In this document: piece after piece, positions 44,580 to 52,897 of the stretch | Numbering within the stretch: the first letter of the stretch is position 1 | How the letters are laid out: every line of letters begins with the position of its first letter | DNA from: DATDAH01 sp963823495 | GTDB lineage: Bacteria > Actinomycetota > Acidimicrobiia > Acidimicrobiales > DATDAH01 | DNA length: 64,000 bases | NCBI GenBank assembly: GCA_963823495.1 | Contig: CAWGLV010000001.1 | Span: 496,001 to 560,000 of the forward strand | Direction of reading: 5' to 3' | Notes under the pieces: model-generated | The model's input: only the letters and a program-made list of their open reading frames with translations | Database searches by the model: none | Told to the model about the DNA's origin: nothing | Made by a program: the position numbers and the translations under genes

Positions 44580-44632
44580 TGTTTCCCGGTGAACATCTCT
44601 TACCGACCCGACGAGATGTTCACCGGGAAACA
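44580..44632. promoter_or_regulatory. Pair of parS-like sites in inverted repeat upstream of parA
   Basis: Perfect 20-nt inverted arms (44580-44599, 44613-44632) with a 13-nt centre. Each arm holds a 16-mer, TGTTTCCCGGTGAACA and TGTTCACCGGGAAACA, that match actinobacterial parS (TGTTTCACGTGAAACA) at 12 of 16 and the palindrome TGTTCACCGGTGAACA at 14 of 16. It may also fold as a terminator hairpin after rsmG, but there is no T-run. Confidence 0.5.
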
Positions 44633-44739
44633 TCGCTCCCTGGCCCACCCCCGGAAGATGGCCGATGGAGAGCCGCCTGCTCCGGGATTGGGCAACGGTC
44701 CTTGTATCTGGGTGCGGAAACAGGCAGGATGGCGCTCTG

Positions 44740-45612
44740 ATGGCGAAGACCCGTGGTCCTGATCGCGCGCGCGTCGAGGACAAGGAGCGGGAGCCCACCA
44801 AGGTTCCCAAGCCGAACCTGAAGGACCCGTTGCCCCGACCGACCCACCCCCGGGTCATCGCCGTGGCCAACCAGAAGGGTGGCGTGGGCAAGACCACCAC
44901 CGCGGTGAACCTGGGGGCCGGCCTGGCGGAGCGAGGGCTGCGGGTGCTGGTGGTCGACCTGGATCCCCAGGGAAACGCCAGTACGGGACTGGGCCTGAAC
45001 ATCCGGGAACTGGAGGCCACGATGTACGACGTCCTCCTCGACGACGTGCCCATCGAGGACTGCATCGAGCCCAGCGAGGTCCGTAACCTCTTCGTGGCGC
45101 CCGCCAGCCTGGACCTGGCCGGCGCGGAGATCGAGCTGGTGGCCGCCATGTCGCGGGAGCTCCGCCTCCGCCGGGCCCTGGACCCGATCAGCGCGGACTA
45201 CGACTACATCCTCATCGACTGCCCACCGTCCCTGGGCCTGCTCACCCTGAACGCCTTCGCCGCGGTGGGGGAGGTGCTGGTCCCGATCCAGTGCGAGTAC
45301 TACGCCCTGGAGGGCCTGGGCCAGCTCCTGCACAACGTGGATCTGGTGCAGAAGGCGCTCAACCCCACCCTCGAGGTGAGCACGGTGGTCCTGGTCATGT
45401 ACGACGCCCGGACGACGTTGGCCGAGGATGTGGCCACCGACGTGCGACAGCACCTGGGCTCCAAGGTCACCGACACGGTGATCCCCCGGACGGTTCGCTT
45501 GTCCGAGGCCCCCTCTTACGGCCAACCGATCACCACGTTCGATTCGAAGTCCCGAGGGGCCTGGGCCTACCGGCGCCTGGCCGAGGAGGTGGCCATCCGT
45601 GGCACGGCGTAG
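44740..45612 (+). CDS. parA: Chromosome partitioning ATPase ParA/Soj
   Basis: 290 aa. Deviant Walker A K-G-G-V-G-K-T-T (Lys at both ends), D-L-D-P-Q-G-N-A-S-T-G-L, and C-P-P-S-L-G-L-L-T. The family binds DNA as an ATP dimer and moves ParB-parS complexes. N-terminal about 35 residues are charged and variable. ATG chosen with AGGA upstream. Overlaps parB by 14 nt. Confidence 0.96.
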   Translation: MAKTRGPDRARVEDKEREPTKVPKPNLKDPLPRPTHPRVIAVANQKGGVGKTTTAVNLGAGLAERGLRVLVVDLDPQGNASTGLGLNIRELEATMYDVLLDDVPIEDCIEPSEVRNLFVAPASLDLAGAEIELVAAMSRELRLRRALDPISADYDYILIDCPPSLGLLTLNAFAAVGEVLVPIQCEYYALEGLGQLLHNVDLVQKALNPTLEVSTVVLVMYDARTTLAEDVATDVRQHLGSKVTDTVIPRTVRLSEAPSYGQPITTFDSKSRGAWAYRRLAEEVAIRGTA

Positions 45613-46474
45613 TGGGCTGGGGCGGGGCCTCGGGGCCCTGATCCCCGAGGACGGCGAGGAGGCGCACGGTGCCAGCTTCCAGGAGCTCCCCGTGGAGGCC
45701 ATCGTCCCCAACCCCTTCCAGCCGCGGGAGGAGTTCGACGAGGGAGGCATCGCCTCCCTGGCGGACTCCATCGAGCAGGTCGGCGTCCTCCAGCCCATCC
45801 TGGTCCGGCCCGCCGAGTCGGGCGCCTACCAGCTCATTGCCGGCGAACGCCGCTGGCGGGCGGCCCAGCAAGCGGGATTGACCGTCATCCCCGCCATCGT
45901 GCGGGAGGTCCAGGATGTGGGCGCCCTCGAGCAGGCCGTCATCGAGAACCTCCACCGCCAGGACCTCAACGCCCTGGAGGAGGCCGCGGCCTACCAGCAG
46001 TTGATCGACGACTTCGGCTTCACTCAGGAGCAGCTGGCGCTGCGGGTGGGCAAGAGCCGCCCCGCCGTGGCCAACACGCTGCGCCTGTTGAACCTGCCGC
46101 CGGCCATCCAAGGCCTGCTCATCGACGGTCTCCTCGCCGCCGCGCACGCCCGGGCGCTGCTGCCCGTGGAGGACCGAGCGGATCAACAGGCACTGGCCGA
46201 GGAGGCCGTGGCCGAGGGCTGGTCGGTGCGTCAGGTCGAACAGGCCGTCAAGGACCGGGCCCGTCGGGCGGAATCGGACAAGGGGGCCGAGCCGCCGCCC
46301 GAGCCCGGGACCACGCGACCGGCCGCGCTCCTCGAGCTCGAAGAGCTCCTGGCCGACCACCTCGACACCCGGGTGACGGTCCAGACCGGGGCCAAGCGGG
46401 GCAAGATCGTCGTGGAGTTCGCCGACCTGGATGACCTCGAGCGCCTCTACCGCCTCATCATCGCCGGGGACTAG
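45599..46474 (+). CDS. parB: Chromosome partitioning protein ParB
   Basis: 291 aa. The N-terminal CTPase domain has I-V-P-N-P-F-Q-P-R, L-A-D-S-I-E-Q-V-G-V-L-Q-P-I, G-E-R-R-W-R-A-A, and E-N-L-H-R-Q-D-L-N. A helix-turn-helix follows (T-Q-E-Q-L-A-L-R-V-G-K-S-R-P-A-V-A-N-T-L-R-L-L), then a C-terminal dimerisation domain. GTG start inside the end of parA. Confidence 0.96.
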   Translation: MARRSGLGRGLGALIPEDGEEAHGASFQELPVEAIVPNPFQPREEFDEGGIASLADSIEQVGVLQPILVRPAESGAYQLIAGERRWRAAQQAGLTVIPAIVREVQDVGALEQAVIENLHRQDLNALEEAAAYQQLIDDFGFTQEQLALRVGKSRPAVANTLRLLNLPPAIQGLLIDGLLAAAHARALLPVEDRADQQALAEEAVAEGWSVRQVEQAVKDRARRAESDKGAEPPPEPGTTRPAALLELEELLADHLDTRVTVQTGAKRGKIVVEFADLDDLERLYRLIIAGD

Positions 46475-46540
46475 GGCGGGGTCGGGAATCCCCCGGAACG
46501 CCGGGCTGAACCGCCGTTGACCACAGGTTTAGTCACAGCT

Positions 46541-46549
46541 TGTGGATAA
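46541..46549 (-). promoter_or_regulatory. Consensus DnaA box (TTATCCACA) downstream of parB
   Basis: Exact match to the E. coli consensus R1-type 9-mer on the minus strand, in the gap between convergent parB and cwlM-like genes, about 5.8 kb from dnaA. Confidence 0.55.
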
Positions 46550-46638
46550 CCGCGTCAGTAGAGGTTCAGGTCGAGGGTCTACGGAGCGTCGATCAGCCCA
46601 CCACGCTCCGCGCGTGCCCCGGCCGTCGGACGGCCTCA

Positions 46639-47637
46639 TCAGTCCGGCGGGTCCAGCCGGCGTTGGACCCAGAGGCCCACGCAGGCGGTCAGCGCGGTGG
46701 CCAGCGCGCCGGCCTGCACCACGACCTCGTCGGCGGGCCCGAGCTCGCAGAGCACCGCCGGCATCCGGGTCTCGCGCAGCACCGGCAACCGCATGCCCGA
46801 GGTCTCGGGGGCAATATCAAGAACGGTTCCCAATCGGGGAGCGGTCAGCTCGGCCAGCCGTCGACCCCCGACGGATTCGAAGCCCTCGGTGGCGTAGTAC
46901 GAGACCCGGCAGACGGCCACGGCGACCAGACGCAGACCGACATAGAGCTCCGCACCGAGGTCGTTGGCCTCGCGGGCCTGGGCCGAGCCGTCGGCGGTGT
47001 GGACCACCGTGACCTCCGCTCCCGCTTCGGTGAGCAACCGCCGCACCCGGTCGGCCAGCGAGCCGAGGGCCCCGGGTGCACCCAGGACGATCCGCCGCTC
47101 GGCCAACTGGCGGGGGGCGTCGCGGAGGGCGAGGACCTCCCGGGCCTGGGCCACACTCGTGGGCCCCACCCGTCGACCCGACAGGCGCCGCAGGGCGGCC
47201 ACCGAATCCGGACCACAGATGCCGTCGGGAGTGAGCCCGCTGTTGCGCTGGAACTCCTCCAGGGCCCGCGCCGTGTCCGGCCCGCAGATCCCGTCGACCC
47301 GTCCCGCGTCGAAGCCGAGGGCGCCCAGTCCCGCCTGGAGCTCGGCCACGTCGTCCCCCCGCTGCATCGGCTTGCGGTGGTAGAGGAAGCGGTCCCCGAG
47401 GCGGTAGCCGGCCTCGACCAGCGCCGCCCAGGTCACCGGCCCGCAGATCCCGTCGGTCGGCAGGCCCCGTTCGCACTGGAACGTGCGGGTGGCCGCCAGG
47501 GTCGCGGGCCCGAACTCCCCGCGGACATCCGGGTCGAGGTCGTGGCCCAGCGCGCCGAGACGTCGCTGGACGTCCCGGACCGCCTCGCCGCGCGCGCCCT
47601 CCCCGAGGGGGAGTGGATCCTCGGCGACGTCGACCAC
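46639..47637 (-). CDS. cwlM: CwlM-like: two peptidoglycan-binding domains and a degenerate amidase_3 domain
   Basis: 332 aa. Two PG_binding_1 repeats (about 10-72 and 90-155, each with D-G-I-C-G-P) precede an amidase_3-type domain. The catalytic zinc ligands of that fold are missing: the H-G-G loop after the first strand is G-A-P-G-A, the second His (S-x-H-x-N) is R-L-V-A, and only the late C-E-L-G (Glu) remains. In Mycobacterium CwlM, encoded at the same position next to trxA/parB, regulates MurA rather than cutting peptidoglycan. A regulatory role is therefore likely here too. GTG start. No signal peptide. Confidence 0.85.
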   Translation of the reverse strand: MVDVAEDPLPLGEGARGEAVRDVQRRLGALGHDLDPDVRGEFGPATLAATRTFQCERGLPTDGICGPVTWAALVEAGYRLGDRFLYHRKPMQRGDDVAELQAGLGALGFDAGRVDGICGPDTARALEEFQRNSGLTPDGICGPDSVAALRRLSGRRVGPTSVAQAREVLALRDAPRQLAERRIVLGAPGALGSLADRVRRLLTEAGAEVTVVHTADGSAQAREANDLGAELYVGLRLVAVAVCRVSYYATEGFESVGGRRLAELTAPRLGTVLDIAPETSGMRLPVLRETRMPAVLCELGPADEVVVQAGALATALTACVGLWVQRRLDPPD

Positions 47638-47729
47638 GCAGGGTTCCTACCAATGGTCGAGCGCGAACACCACCGCAGGCCGACTCGCCCCGGTGCCACC
47701 CGACCAGGGGCCGGGTCGGATCGCGGGGA

Positions 47730-48056
47730 TCAGGCCAGGAACTCGGCGAGCTCCTGGACCATCTGGCCCTTGCCCTTGGCCCCGATCAGGCGCTTGGCCT
47801 CCTGGCCGTCCTTGAAGACGATCATCGTGGGGATGCTCATCACTCCGTGCCGGCGGGCCGCTTCGGGGTTGTCGTCCACGTTGAGCTTGGTGATCCGCAG
47901 CGCGTCGTTCTCGGCCGCGATCTCCTCGAGGACGGGGGCGATCATCTTGCAGGGACCGCACCACTCCGCCCAGAAGTCGACGAGGACGGGACCGTCGGCC
48001 CCGCCGATCTCCTCGTCGAAGGTGGCGTCGGTGAGATCGCTGATGCCTTCTGCCAT
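47730..48056 (-). CDS. trxA: Thioredoxin
   Basis: 108 aa. Active site W-C-G-P-C-K with the flanking D-F-W-A-E, cis-Pro I-P-T-M and conserved G-x-x-x-x-x-Q near the end. ATG with AAGGAG. Cytoplasmic dithiol reductant paired with TrxB, which lies 73 nt upstream on the same strand. Confidence 0.96.
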   Translation of the reverse strand: MAEGISDLTDATFDEEIGGADGPVLVDFWAEWCGPCKMIAPVLEEIAAENDALRITKLNVDDNPEAARRHGVMSIPTMIVFKDGQEAKRLIGAKGKGQMVQELAEFLA

Positions 48057-48129
48057 GTCGCAAGTTCTCCTTGGTTCGACCCCGTGCAACCCAACGACGG
48101 GGGGTGACATTCCCGGCGGGCCAGCCGCC

Positions 48130-49086
48130 TCAGCCCTGGGCCTCGAGCCAGCGCTCGGCGTCGATGGCCGCCATGCAGCCCGAGCCGGCCGCGGTGATCG
48201 CCTGCCGATAGGTGTGATCCTGGACGTCGCCACAGGCGAACACGCCCTCGATGTTGGTGGCCGTGCCGGGACCGGTGACCAGGTAGCCGGACTCCTCCAT
48301 GTCCAACTGGCCCTCGAAGAGCCAGGTGTTGGGCGTGTGGCCGATGGCTACGAACAGGCCGGTCACCGCCAGCGTGGTGAGGTCACCGGAGCTCACGTCC
48401 TTGACCACCACGGCCTCGACCGCGGTCTCGCCCACGACCCCCTCCACCACCGAGTTCCATTGGAAGCGGACCTTGGGGTTGGCCAGGATCCGCTCCTGCA
48501 TGATCTTGGAGGCCCGGAGTTCGTCGCGGCGGTGGACCAGGGTCACGGTGGAGGCGAACTTCGACAGGAACAGGGCCTCCTCGACCGCGGAGTCCCCGCC
48601 GCCGACCACGACGATGTCATGGTCCCGGAAGAAGAAGCCGTCGCAGGTCGCGCACGTCGACACCCCGTGGCCGATCAGGCGTTCCTCACCGAGGCCCAGC
48701 ATCTTGGACTGGGCGCCGGTCGACACGATGATCGACCGGCCCCGGTACGTCGGGTCGGGGGCATCGGGATCACCCACCCAGACCTTGAACGGACGCTCGC
48801 TCAGATCGACCCTGCTGACCTTCTCGGTCCGGATGTCGGCCTCGAAGCGGGTGGCCTGCTCGCGGAAGCGCATCATGAGCTCGGGGCCCATGACGCCCTC
48901 CGGGAAGCCAGGGAAGTTCTCGACGTCGGTGGTCAGCATCAACTGGCCGCCCGGCTGGTCGCTGGTGGAGGACGGTTCGCCTTCGAGGACCAGCGGGTGG
49001 AGGTTGGCCCGGGCGGAGTAGATGGCCGCCGTCAGGCCGGCGGGGCCGGAGCCGATGATGATCACTTCGCGGATGTCCGAGCTCAA
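48130..49086 (-). CDS. trxB: Thioredoxin reductase
   Basis: 318 aa. FAD-binding G-S-G-P-A-G-L-T-A-A, redox site C-A-T-C-D-G, NADPH motif G-G-G-D-S-A-V-E-E-A, and FAD-binding V-F-A-C-G-D-V-Q-D. Low-molecular-weight type. Starts at TTG (49086); no better start is in frame. trxB-trxA-cwlM-parB order is conserved in actinobacteria. Confidence 0.96.
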   Translation of the reverse strand: MSSDIREVIIIGSGPAGLTAAIYSARANLHPLVLEGEPSSTSDQPGGQLMLTTDVENFPGFPEGVMGPELMMRFREQATRFEADIRTEKVSRVDLSERPFKVWVGDPDAPDPTYRGRSIIVSTGAQSKMLGLGEERLIGHGVSTCATCDGFFFRDHDIVVVGGGDSAVEEALFLSKFASTVTLVHRRDELRASKIMQERILANPKVRFQWNSVVEGVVGETAVEAVVVKDVSSGDLTTLAVTGLFVAIGHTPNTWLFEGQLDMEESGYLVTGPGTATNIEGVFACGDVQDHTYRQAITAAGSGCMAAIDAERWLEAQG

Positions 49087-49164
49087 GGTGGGTGTGCTCT
49101 CTGTTGGTCTGGCGGTTCGTCGGGTACGGCCGGGGCAACGGCGCCGGAGCCCGGGGCATTCCCC

Positions 49165-49488
49165 TCAGGGGACCTCGGGGGCGTAACGCTTGCGCCACGC
49201 CAGCAATCCGCCGACGCTGAAGACGAGGCCCAGCAGGAGATAGGCCGACCAGACCTCACCGGGCAGGTAGACGTCCAGCAACCGGATGAGGGCGATCACC
49301 AGCACGACGAGGGCCACGACCGCGGCGAAGGCGCCGATGATCCCGTAGACGATGGCCCGGGCGGCGGTCAGGACCGGCCCGGTCGTCTTCTCCCGGACGG
49401 CGTCGACGACGCGGACGACGGTGTCCGCGGCCTGATCGGCCCAGTCCTCGCCGGGCCCGGGGGTGGTCGATCGGTTCGGCACGGCCAT
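49165..49488 (-). CDS. Small two-helix membrane protein
   Basis: 107 aa with two hydrophobic helices (I-I-G-A-F-A-A-V-V-A-L-V-V-L-V-I-A-L and Y-L-L-L-G-L-V-F-S-V-G-G-L-L-A-W). The cytoplasmic ends are charged and the N-terminus is D/T-rich. It has the topology of holin-like or putative superfamily III holin-X proteins but no specific evidence for that. Sits between the anti-sigma and trxB genes on the same strand. Confidence 0.75.
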   Translation of the reverse strand: MAVPNRSTTPGPGEDWADQAADTVVRVVDAVREKTTGPVLTAARAIVYGIIGAFAAVVALVVLVIALIRLLDVYLPGEVWSAYLLLGLVFSVGGLLAWRKRYAPEVP

Positions 49489-49534
49489 GGGCCACGAGCC
49501 TAACGAAGCCGCGCTGGCGGAGGGGTCCCGTCGG

Positions 49535-50347
49535 TCAGAGGGGGAAGCTGACGAGGGTCCGGCAGGTCTGGGCGGTGACGACCACCACCCGGGTGTCGCC
49601 GTCGGCGGTGGCCAAGACGTACACCACGGCCGGGCTGCCGGCGTAGGTGGCGGTGCCCTCGAGCAGGATCCCGTCCAGGACCGGGTCGGACTCCTCCAAA
49701 CGGATCAGGCAGCCCTCGCTGCCGCCCTCCACCCCCTCCCGGCCCGGCGGCGGGGCCGCCGCCGGGAGGGTGGTGCGAGTGGTCGGCACCGCGCCGAAGG
49801 CATCGAGGCCACCGCTGGCGACCAGTGCGGCCCGCAGCTCGGTCTCGTCGGCGACGGCGCCGAGCGCCACCGGTGGGCCCTCGTCGAACGCGGTCGAACC
49901 GCCGCTCGGGCCGCCGTCGTCCACCACCTCCCCCGCCGCCGTGTCGGCTCCGTCCCCGGCCTCCTCGAACGTGGCGGTGTCGCTGCTCGCCGAGTCCTCG
50001 CTCCCGGTGTCGTCGCCCAGCCGCCCCAGGAGGAGGCCGGCGCCGAGCAGCACCACGAGCACCGCGGCGGCGGCGAGCCACGAGCCGGTGCTGGGCCGAG
50101 GTCGCATCGCCACGACGACCTCGTCGTGACGACGGCGCTCGGCCACGGCCGTCGCCAGCGCGGCGTCCCGGGCCGCGGTCGCTCGCGGGGTCACGGGCCC
50201 TCCCACCTCGGTGGCGACCGCCCGGAACTCGGCCAGCCGGGCCGAGAGCACCGGGTCGGCGGCCACGCGGGCGCGCTCGTCCGCCGTGGCCTCGTCGTCG
50301 AGGACGGCGCTGACCAGGTCGTCGTCGGAGCGGAAGGGCTCAGGCAT
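49535..50347 (-). CDS. Transmembrane anti-sigma factor
   Basis: 270 aa. Short cytoplasmic N-terminus (1-75), one membrane helix (about 95-113: A-A-A-A-V-L-V-V-L-L-G-A-G-L), an acidic Ser/Thr/Asp-rich linker, and an extracytoplasmic domain with Cys residues near the end (C-L-I-R and T-C-R-T-L). The zinc-binding H-x3-C-x2-C of ZAS anti-sigmas is absent. Its start overlaps the sigma stop by 8 nt with GGGGGAG upstream, the coupled arrangement used for ECF sigma/anti-sigma pairs. Redox control is possible given the adjacent thioredoxin genes. Confidence 0.82.
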   Translation of the reverse strand: MPEPFRSDDDLVSAVLDDEATADERARVAADPVLSARLAEFRAVATEVGGPVTPRATAARDAALATAVAERRRHDEVVVAMRPRPSTGSWLAAAAVLVVLLGAGLLLGRLGDDTGSEDSASSDTATFEEAGDGADTAAGEVVDDGGPSGGSTAFDEGPPVALGAVADETELRAALVASGGLDAFGAVPTTRTTLPAAAPPPGREGVEGGSEGCLIRLEESDPVLDGILLEGTATYAGSPAVVYVLATADGDTRVVVVTAQTCRTLVSFPL

Positions 50348-51017
50348 GCTCCCCCCTAGGACGACCGGCAGTGGGCGCCGGGTTCCCGGCCAGCAGGTGG
50401 GCCAGCGCGCCGCGCCCCCGGGAGATGCGGGACCGGACGGTCCCGGGGGCGATCCCGAGCACCTCGGCGATCTCGGCGTAGTCCAGTCCGCAGAGGTCGC
50501 GGAGGACCACGGGGGCACGGAACTCCGGAGCGAGCCGGGTGAGCGCGCCGTCGATGTCGAGCCGGTCGGCCACCGCGCCGTCCAGGGCCGGCGCGTCGGG
50601 GCCGACGTCGAGGGCGAAGGCCTCGTCGTCGACGGGCACCGGGCGCCGCCGGCGCCGCCGTAGCTCATCGAGCGCGGCGTTGGTCACGACCCGGTACAGC
50701 CACGTGGTGAACTTCGCCCGCCCGTCGTACCGGTCCAGGCGCCGGACGACGGTGATGAGCGCCTCCTGGGTGGCGTCGGCCCCGTCCGCGTCGTTGCCCG
50801 CGAGGCGCCGGCAGATCGCGTGGATCCGGTCGTGGTGACGGCGCAGCAGGGCATCGAGGGCCTCGTCGTCACCGTCGAGGGCGGCGGCGACCAGCGCCTC
50901 GTCGGCGAGGGCGGGAACGATGCCCCGACGGTAGTTCGACCGGATCGGGCCCCACCGGCATCGCGGCCGGGCTGGGGTCGGTGGGGCGGTCGGGTCGGGG
51001 GCCCGGAGGTGTCGCAT
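50340..51017 (-). CDS. sigM: ECF sigma factor, SigM-like by position
   Basis: 225 aa from the ATG chosen. Sigma-70 region 2 (A-L-D-A-L-L-R-R-H-H-D-R, D-A-T-Q-E-A-L-I-T-V-V) and region 4 (Y-A-E-I-A-E-V-L-G-I-A-P-G-T-V-R-S-R-I). In Mycobacterium, SigM and its anti-sigma lie between MurJ and TrxB, exactly this slot. The ATG at 51017 leaves about 30 residues that look non-conserved; the core begins at P-A-L-A-D-E-A, where codons ATC-GTT offer no standard start, so the true start is unclear. Confidence 0.85.
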   Translation of the reverse strand: MRHLRAPDPTAPPTPARPRCRWGPIRSNYRRGIVPALADEALVAAALDGDDEALDALLRRHHDRIHAICRRLAGNDADGADATQEALITVVRRLDRYDGRAKFTTWLYRVVTNAALDELRRRRRRPVPVDDEAFALDVGPDAPALDGAVADRLDIDGALTRLAPEFRAPVVLRDLCGLDYAEIAEVLGIAPGTVRSRISRGRGALAHLLAGNPAPTAGRPRGEHA

Positions 51018-51127
51018 CGGGCCGGCTGTCCTGGCGTCGGCTGCGGTCCCGGCACGATCGAAGGGCACGCAATCCGTCGAGATCTCCGGCCCGACGCCCT
51101 CGGTCGCCTCGGAGTCGTTCCTGGGCC

Positions 51128-52792
51128 TCAGCCGGGGGAGAGGCCCACCTCGTTGACCACGGCCTCCGGCCGGCCGGGCCCGAGGTCGGTGATCCAGAGC
51201 AGCACCGCGCCGCCGGACCGGCCGGAGAGGTCGAAGGTGGCGCGGCCCTCGATCCCCTCCTGGGCGGCGACCGGGGCTCCCCAGCCGGCGAGATCCGCCG
51301 CCGGGGAGGCCGCGACGAAGACCTCGGCCGCCCAGCCGGTGAAGTCGGCGCCGGTGTCCACGACCAGGTCACCCAGGTCGGCGGCCTGGTCGAGGGTGAG
51401 GACGAGCCCGACGCCGGGCTTGAGGCCCTGGAAGTCCTCTCGGCTGTCGTAGGTCTCGGAGGTCCAGGCGGTCTCGAGATCGCCGTCGACGGCCAGGGGG
51501 GCCTGGTCGTCGCCCTCGGTGCCGTCGCCCTCCGGATCGAACGCGCCGGCCGTCAGGGTGAGCGCCTCACCGCCCCCGCCACCGGGGCCGCCGTCGTCGA
51601 CCCCCGGCACCTCGGGTTCGCCCCGGCCGAAGAACCCGTCGCCGAGAACGCTTCCGAGGAGGACACCGGCCACGACGAGGGCGACCAGGACCAGGCCGAT
51701 CACCAGCGCCGGACCGGTCCAGTTGCCGGTGCGCTCGGGCGCGACCGAGGGGGTGGGTCGGCGGGTGGGCGGGGCTGTGGTCGGGGGTGGGGCGGTGGTC
51801 GGGGGCGGCGGGACCTTCGGCGGCGGTGGCGGGGAGACCGCGGTCCCGTCGGCGGACCCGGTCGTCTCCAGGAACGTCGGATCGGGAGCGGCGGCCAGGG
51901 GCGCCGAATGGGTGCCGGCCCCCCCCACCCCGAGGGCGGCCAACAGCTCGGTCCGCAGCGCGTCGGCCGAGGACGGGCGTCGAGCCGGATCCCGTTGCAG
52001 GGCGTGCAGGATCACCGCCTCCAAGGCCGCCGGGACCTCGGCCCGGACCTGGCGGGGAGGCACCGGGTCCTGGTGGAGTCGGGCCAGGACGGTGGCGGTG
52101 TCGGTGTCGCCGCTGAAGGGCACGCGGCCGCAAGCCATCTCATAGAGCACGATGCCCAGCGAGTACAGGTCGGTGCGGGCGTCGACCGCGGAGCCGGAGA
52201 TCTGTTCGGGTGCCAGGTACTTGGCGGTGCCCAGGACCGTGCCCTCGGTCGTGTGGTCGGCATCGGTGAGCTTGGCGATCCCGAAGTCGGCCACCATGAC
52301 CCGCTCGTCCTCGCAGAGCAGGATGTTGGCGGGCTTGATGTCCCGGTGTACGAGACCCGCGTGGTGTGCCGTGGACAGGGCTTCGGCCACCCGGGCACCG
52401 ATGTTGACGGCCTCACCGCCGGGCAGGGTGCCCTTGTCGTCGAGATGGGTGCGCAGCGACACGCCCCGGACCAGCTCCATGACGATGGCCTCCTGGCCTT
52501 CACTGCTGTGGGTGTCGTAGATGGCCACGATGGAGGGGTGGGTCAACCGGGCGGCGGCGATCGCCTCCCGACGAAAGCGCTCCACGAAGGCCTGGTCCCC
52601 GGAGAGGTGGGGGTGCAGGACCTTGATCGCCACCGGCCGGTCGAGGACCTGATCCACGGCCTCCCAGACCTCGGCCATGCCGCCGACGGCGAGGCGTCGC
52701 TCGAAGCGGTAGCGACCGGCCAGCAGGGTGCCGGCGCGGTCGAATCGCTCCGTGGTCGGGGGGACAGGCGGGTCGGCCACGGTGACGGCCAC
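51128..52792 (-). CDS. Membrane Ser/Thr protein kinase with extracellular discoidin-like domain
   Basis: 554 aa. Intracellular kinase domain (about 25-290) with Lys57 in A-I-K-V-L, H-R-D-I-K-P-A-N (Asp151), D-F-G (Asp169) and G-T-A-K-Y-L-A-P-E. All catalytic residues are present, so active. A Pro/Thr-rich linker, a membrane helix (about 360-382) and an extracellular domain resembling the F5/8-type C-terminus of mycobacterial MurJ follow. GTG start. In Mycobacterium the homologous kinase is a pseudokinase fused behind MurJ; here it stands alone and MurJ is absent. Confidence 0.86.
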   Translation of the reverse strand: MAVTVADPPVPPTTERFDRAGTLLAGRYRFERRLAVGGMAEVWEAVDQVLDRPVAIKVLHPHLSGDQAFVERFRREAIAAARLTHPSIVAIYDTHSSEGQEAIVMELVRGVSLRTHLDDKGTLPGGEAVNIGARVAEALSTAHHAGLVHRDIKPANILLCEDERVMVADFGIAKLTDADHTTEGTVLGTAKYLAPEQISGSAVDARTDLYSLGIVLYEMACGRVPFSGDTDTATVLARLHQDPVPPRQVRAEVPAALEAVILHALQRDPARRPSSADALRTELLAALGVGGAGTHSAPLAAAPDPTFLETTGSADGTAVSPPPPPKVPPPPTTAPPPTTAPPTRRPTPSVAPERTGNWTGPALVIGLVLVALVVAGVLLGSVLGDGFFGRGEPEVPGVDDGGPGGGGGEALTLTAGAFDPEGDGTEGDDQAPLAVDGDLETAWTSETYDSREDFQGLKPGVGLVLTLDQAADLGDLVVDTGADFTGWAAEVFVAASPAADLAGWGAPVAAQEGIEGRATFDLSGRSGGAVLLWITDLGPGRPEAVVNEVGLSPG

Positions 52793-52897
52793 GCTACCGC
52801 CGCGCCGCGGCCGCGGCCGGGCACGGCGGTCGCGATGCCCGGCTGCGCAGCGAGCGCCGCGCCGGCATCGAGGCCCGCGGTGTCGAGGGGCCGGGGC

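Noticed and set aside
46540..49503. 987-codon plus-strand open frame opposite cwlM, trxA and trxB
   Set aside because: Antisense shadow; genuine, well-conserved genes lie on the other strand throughout.
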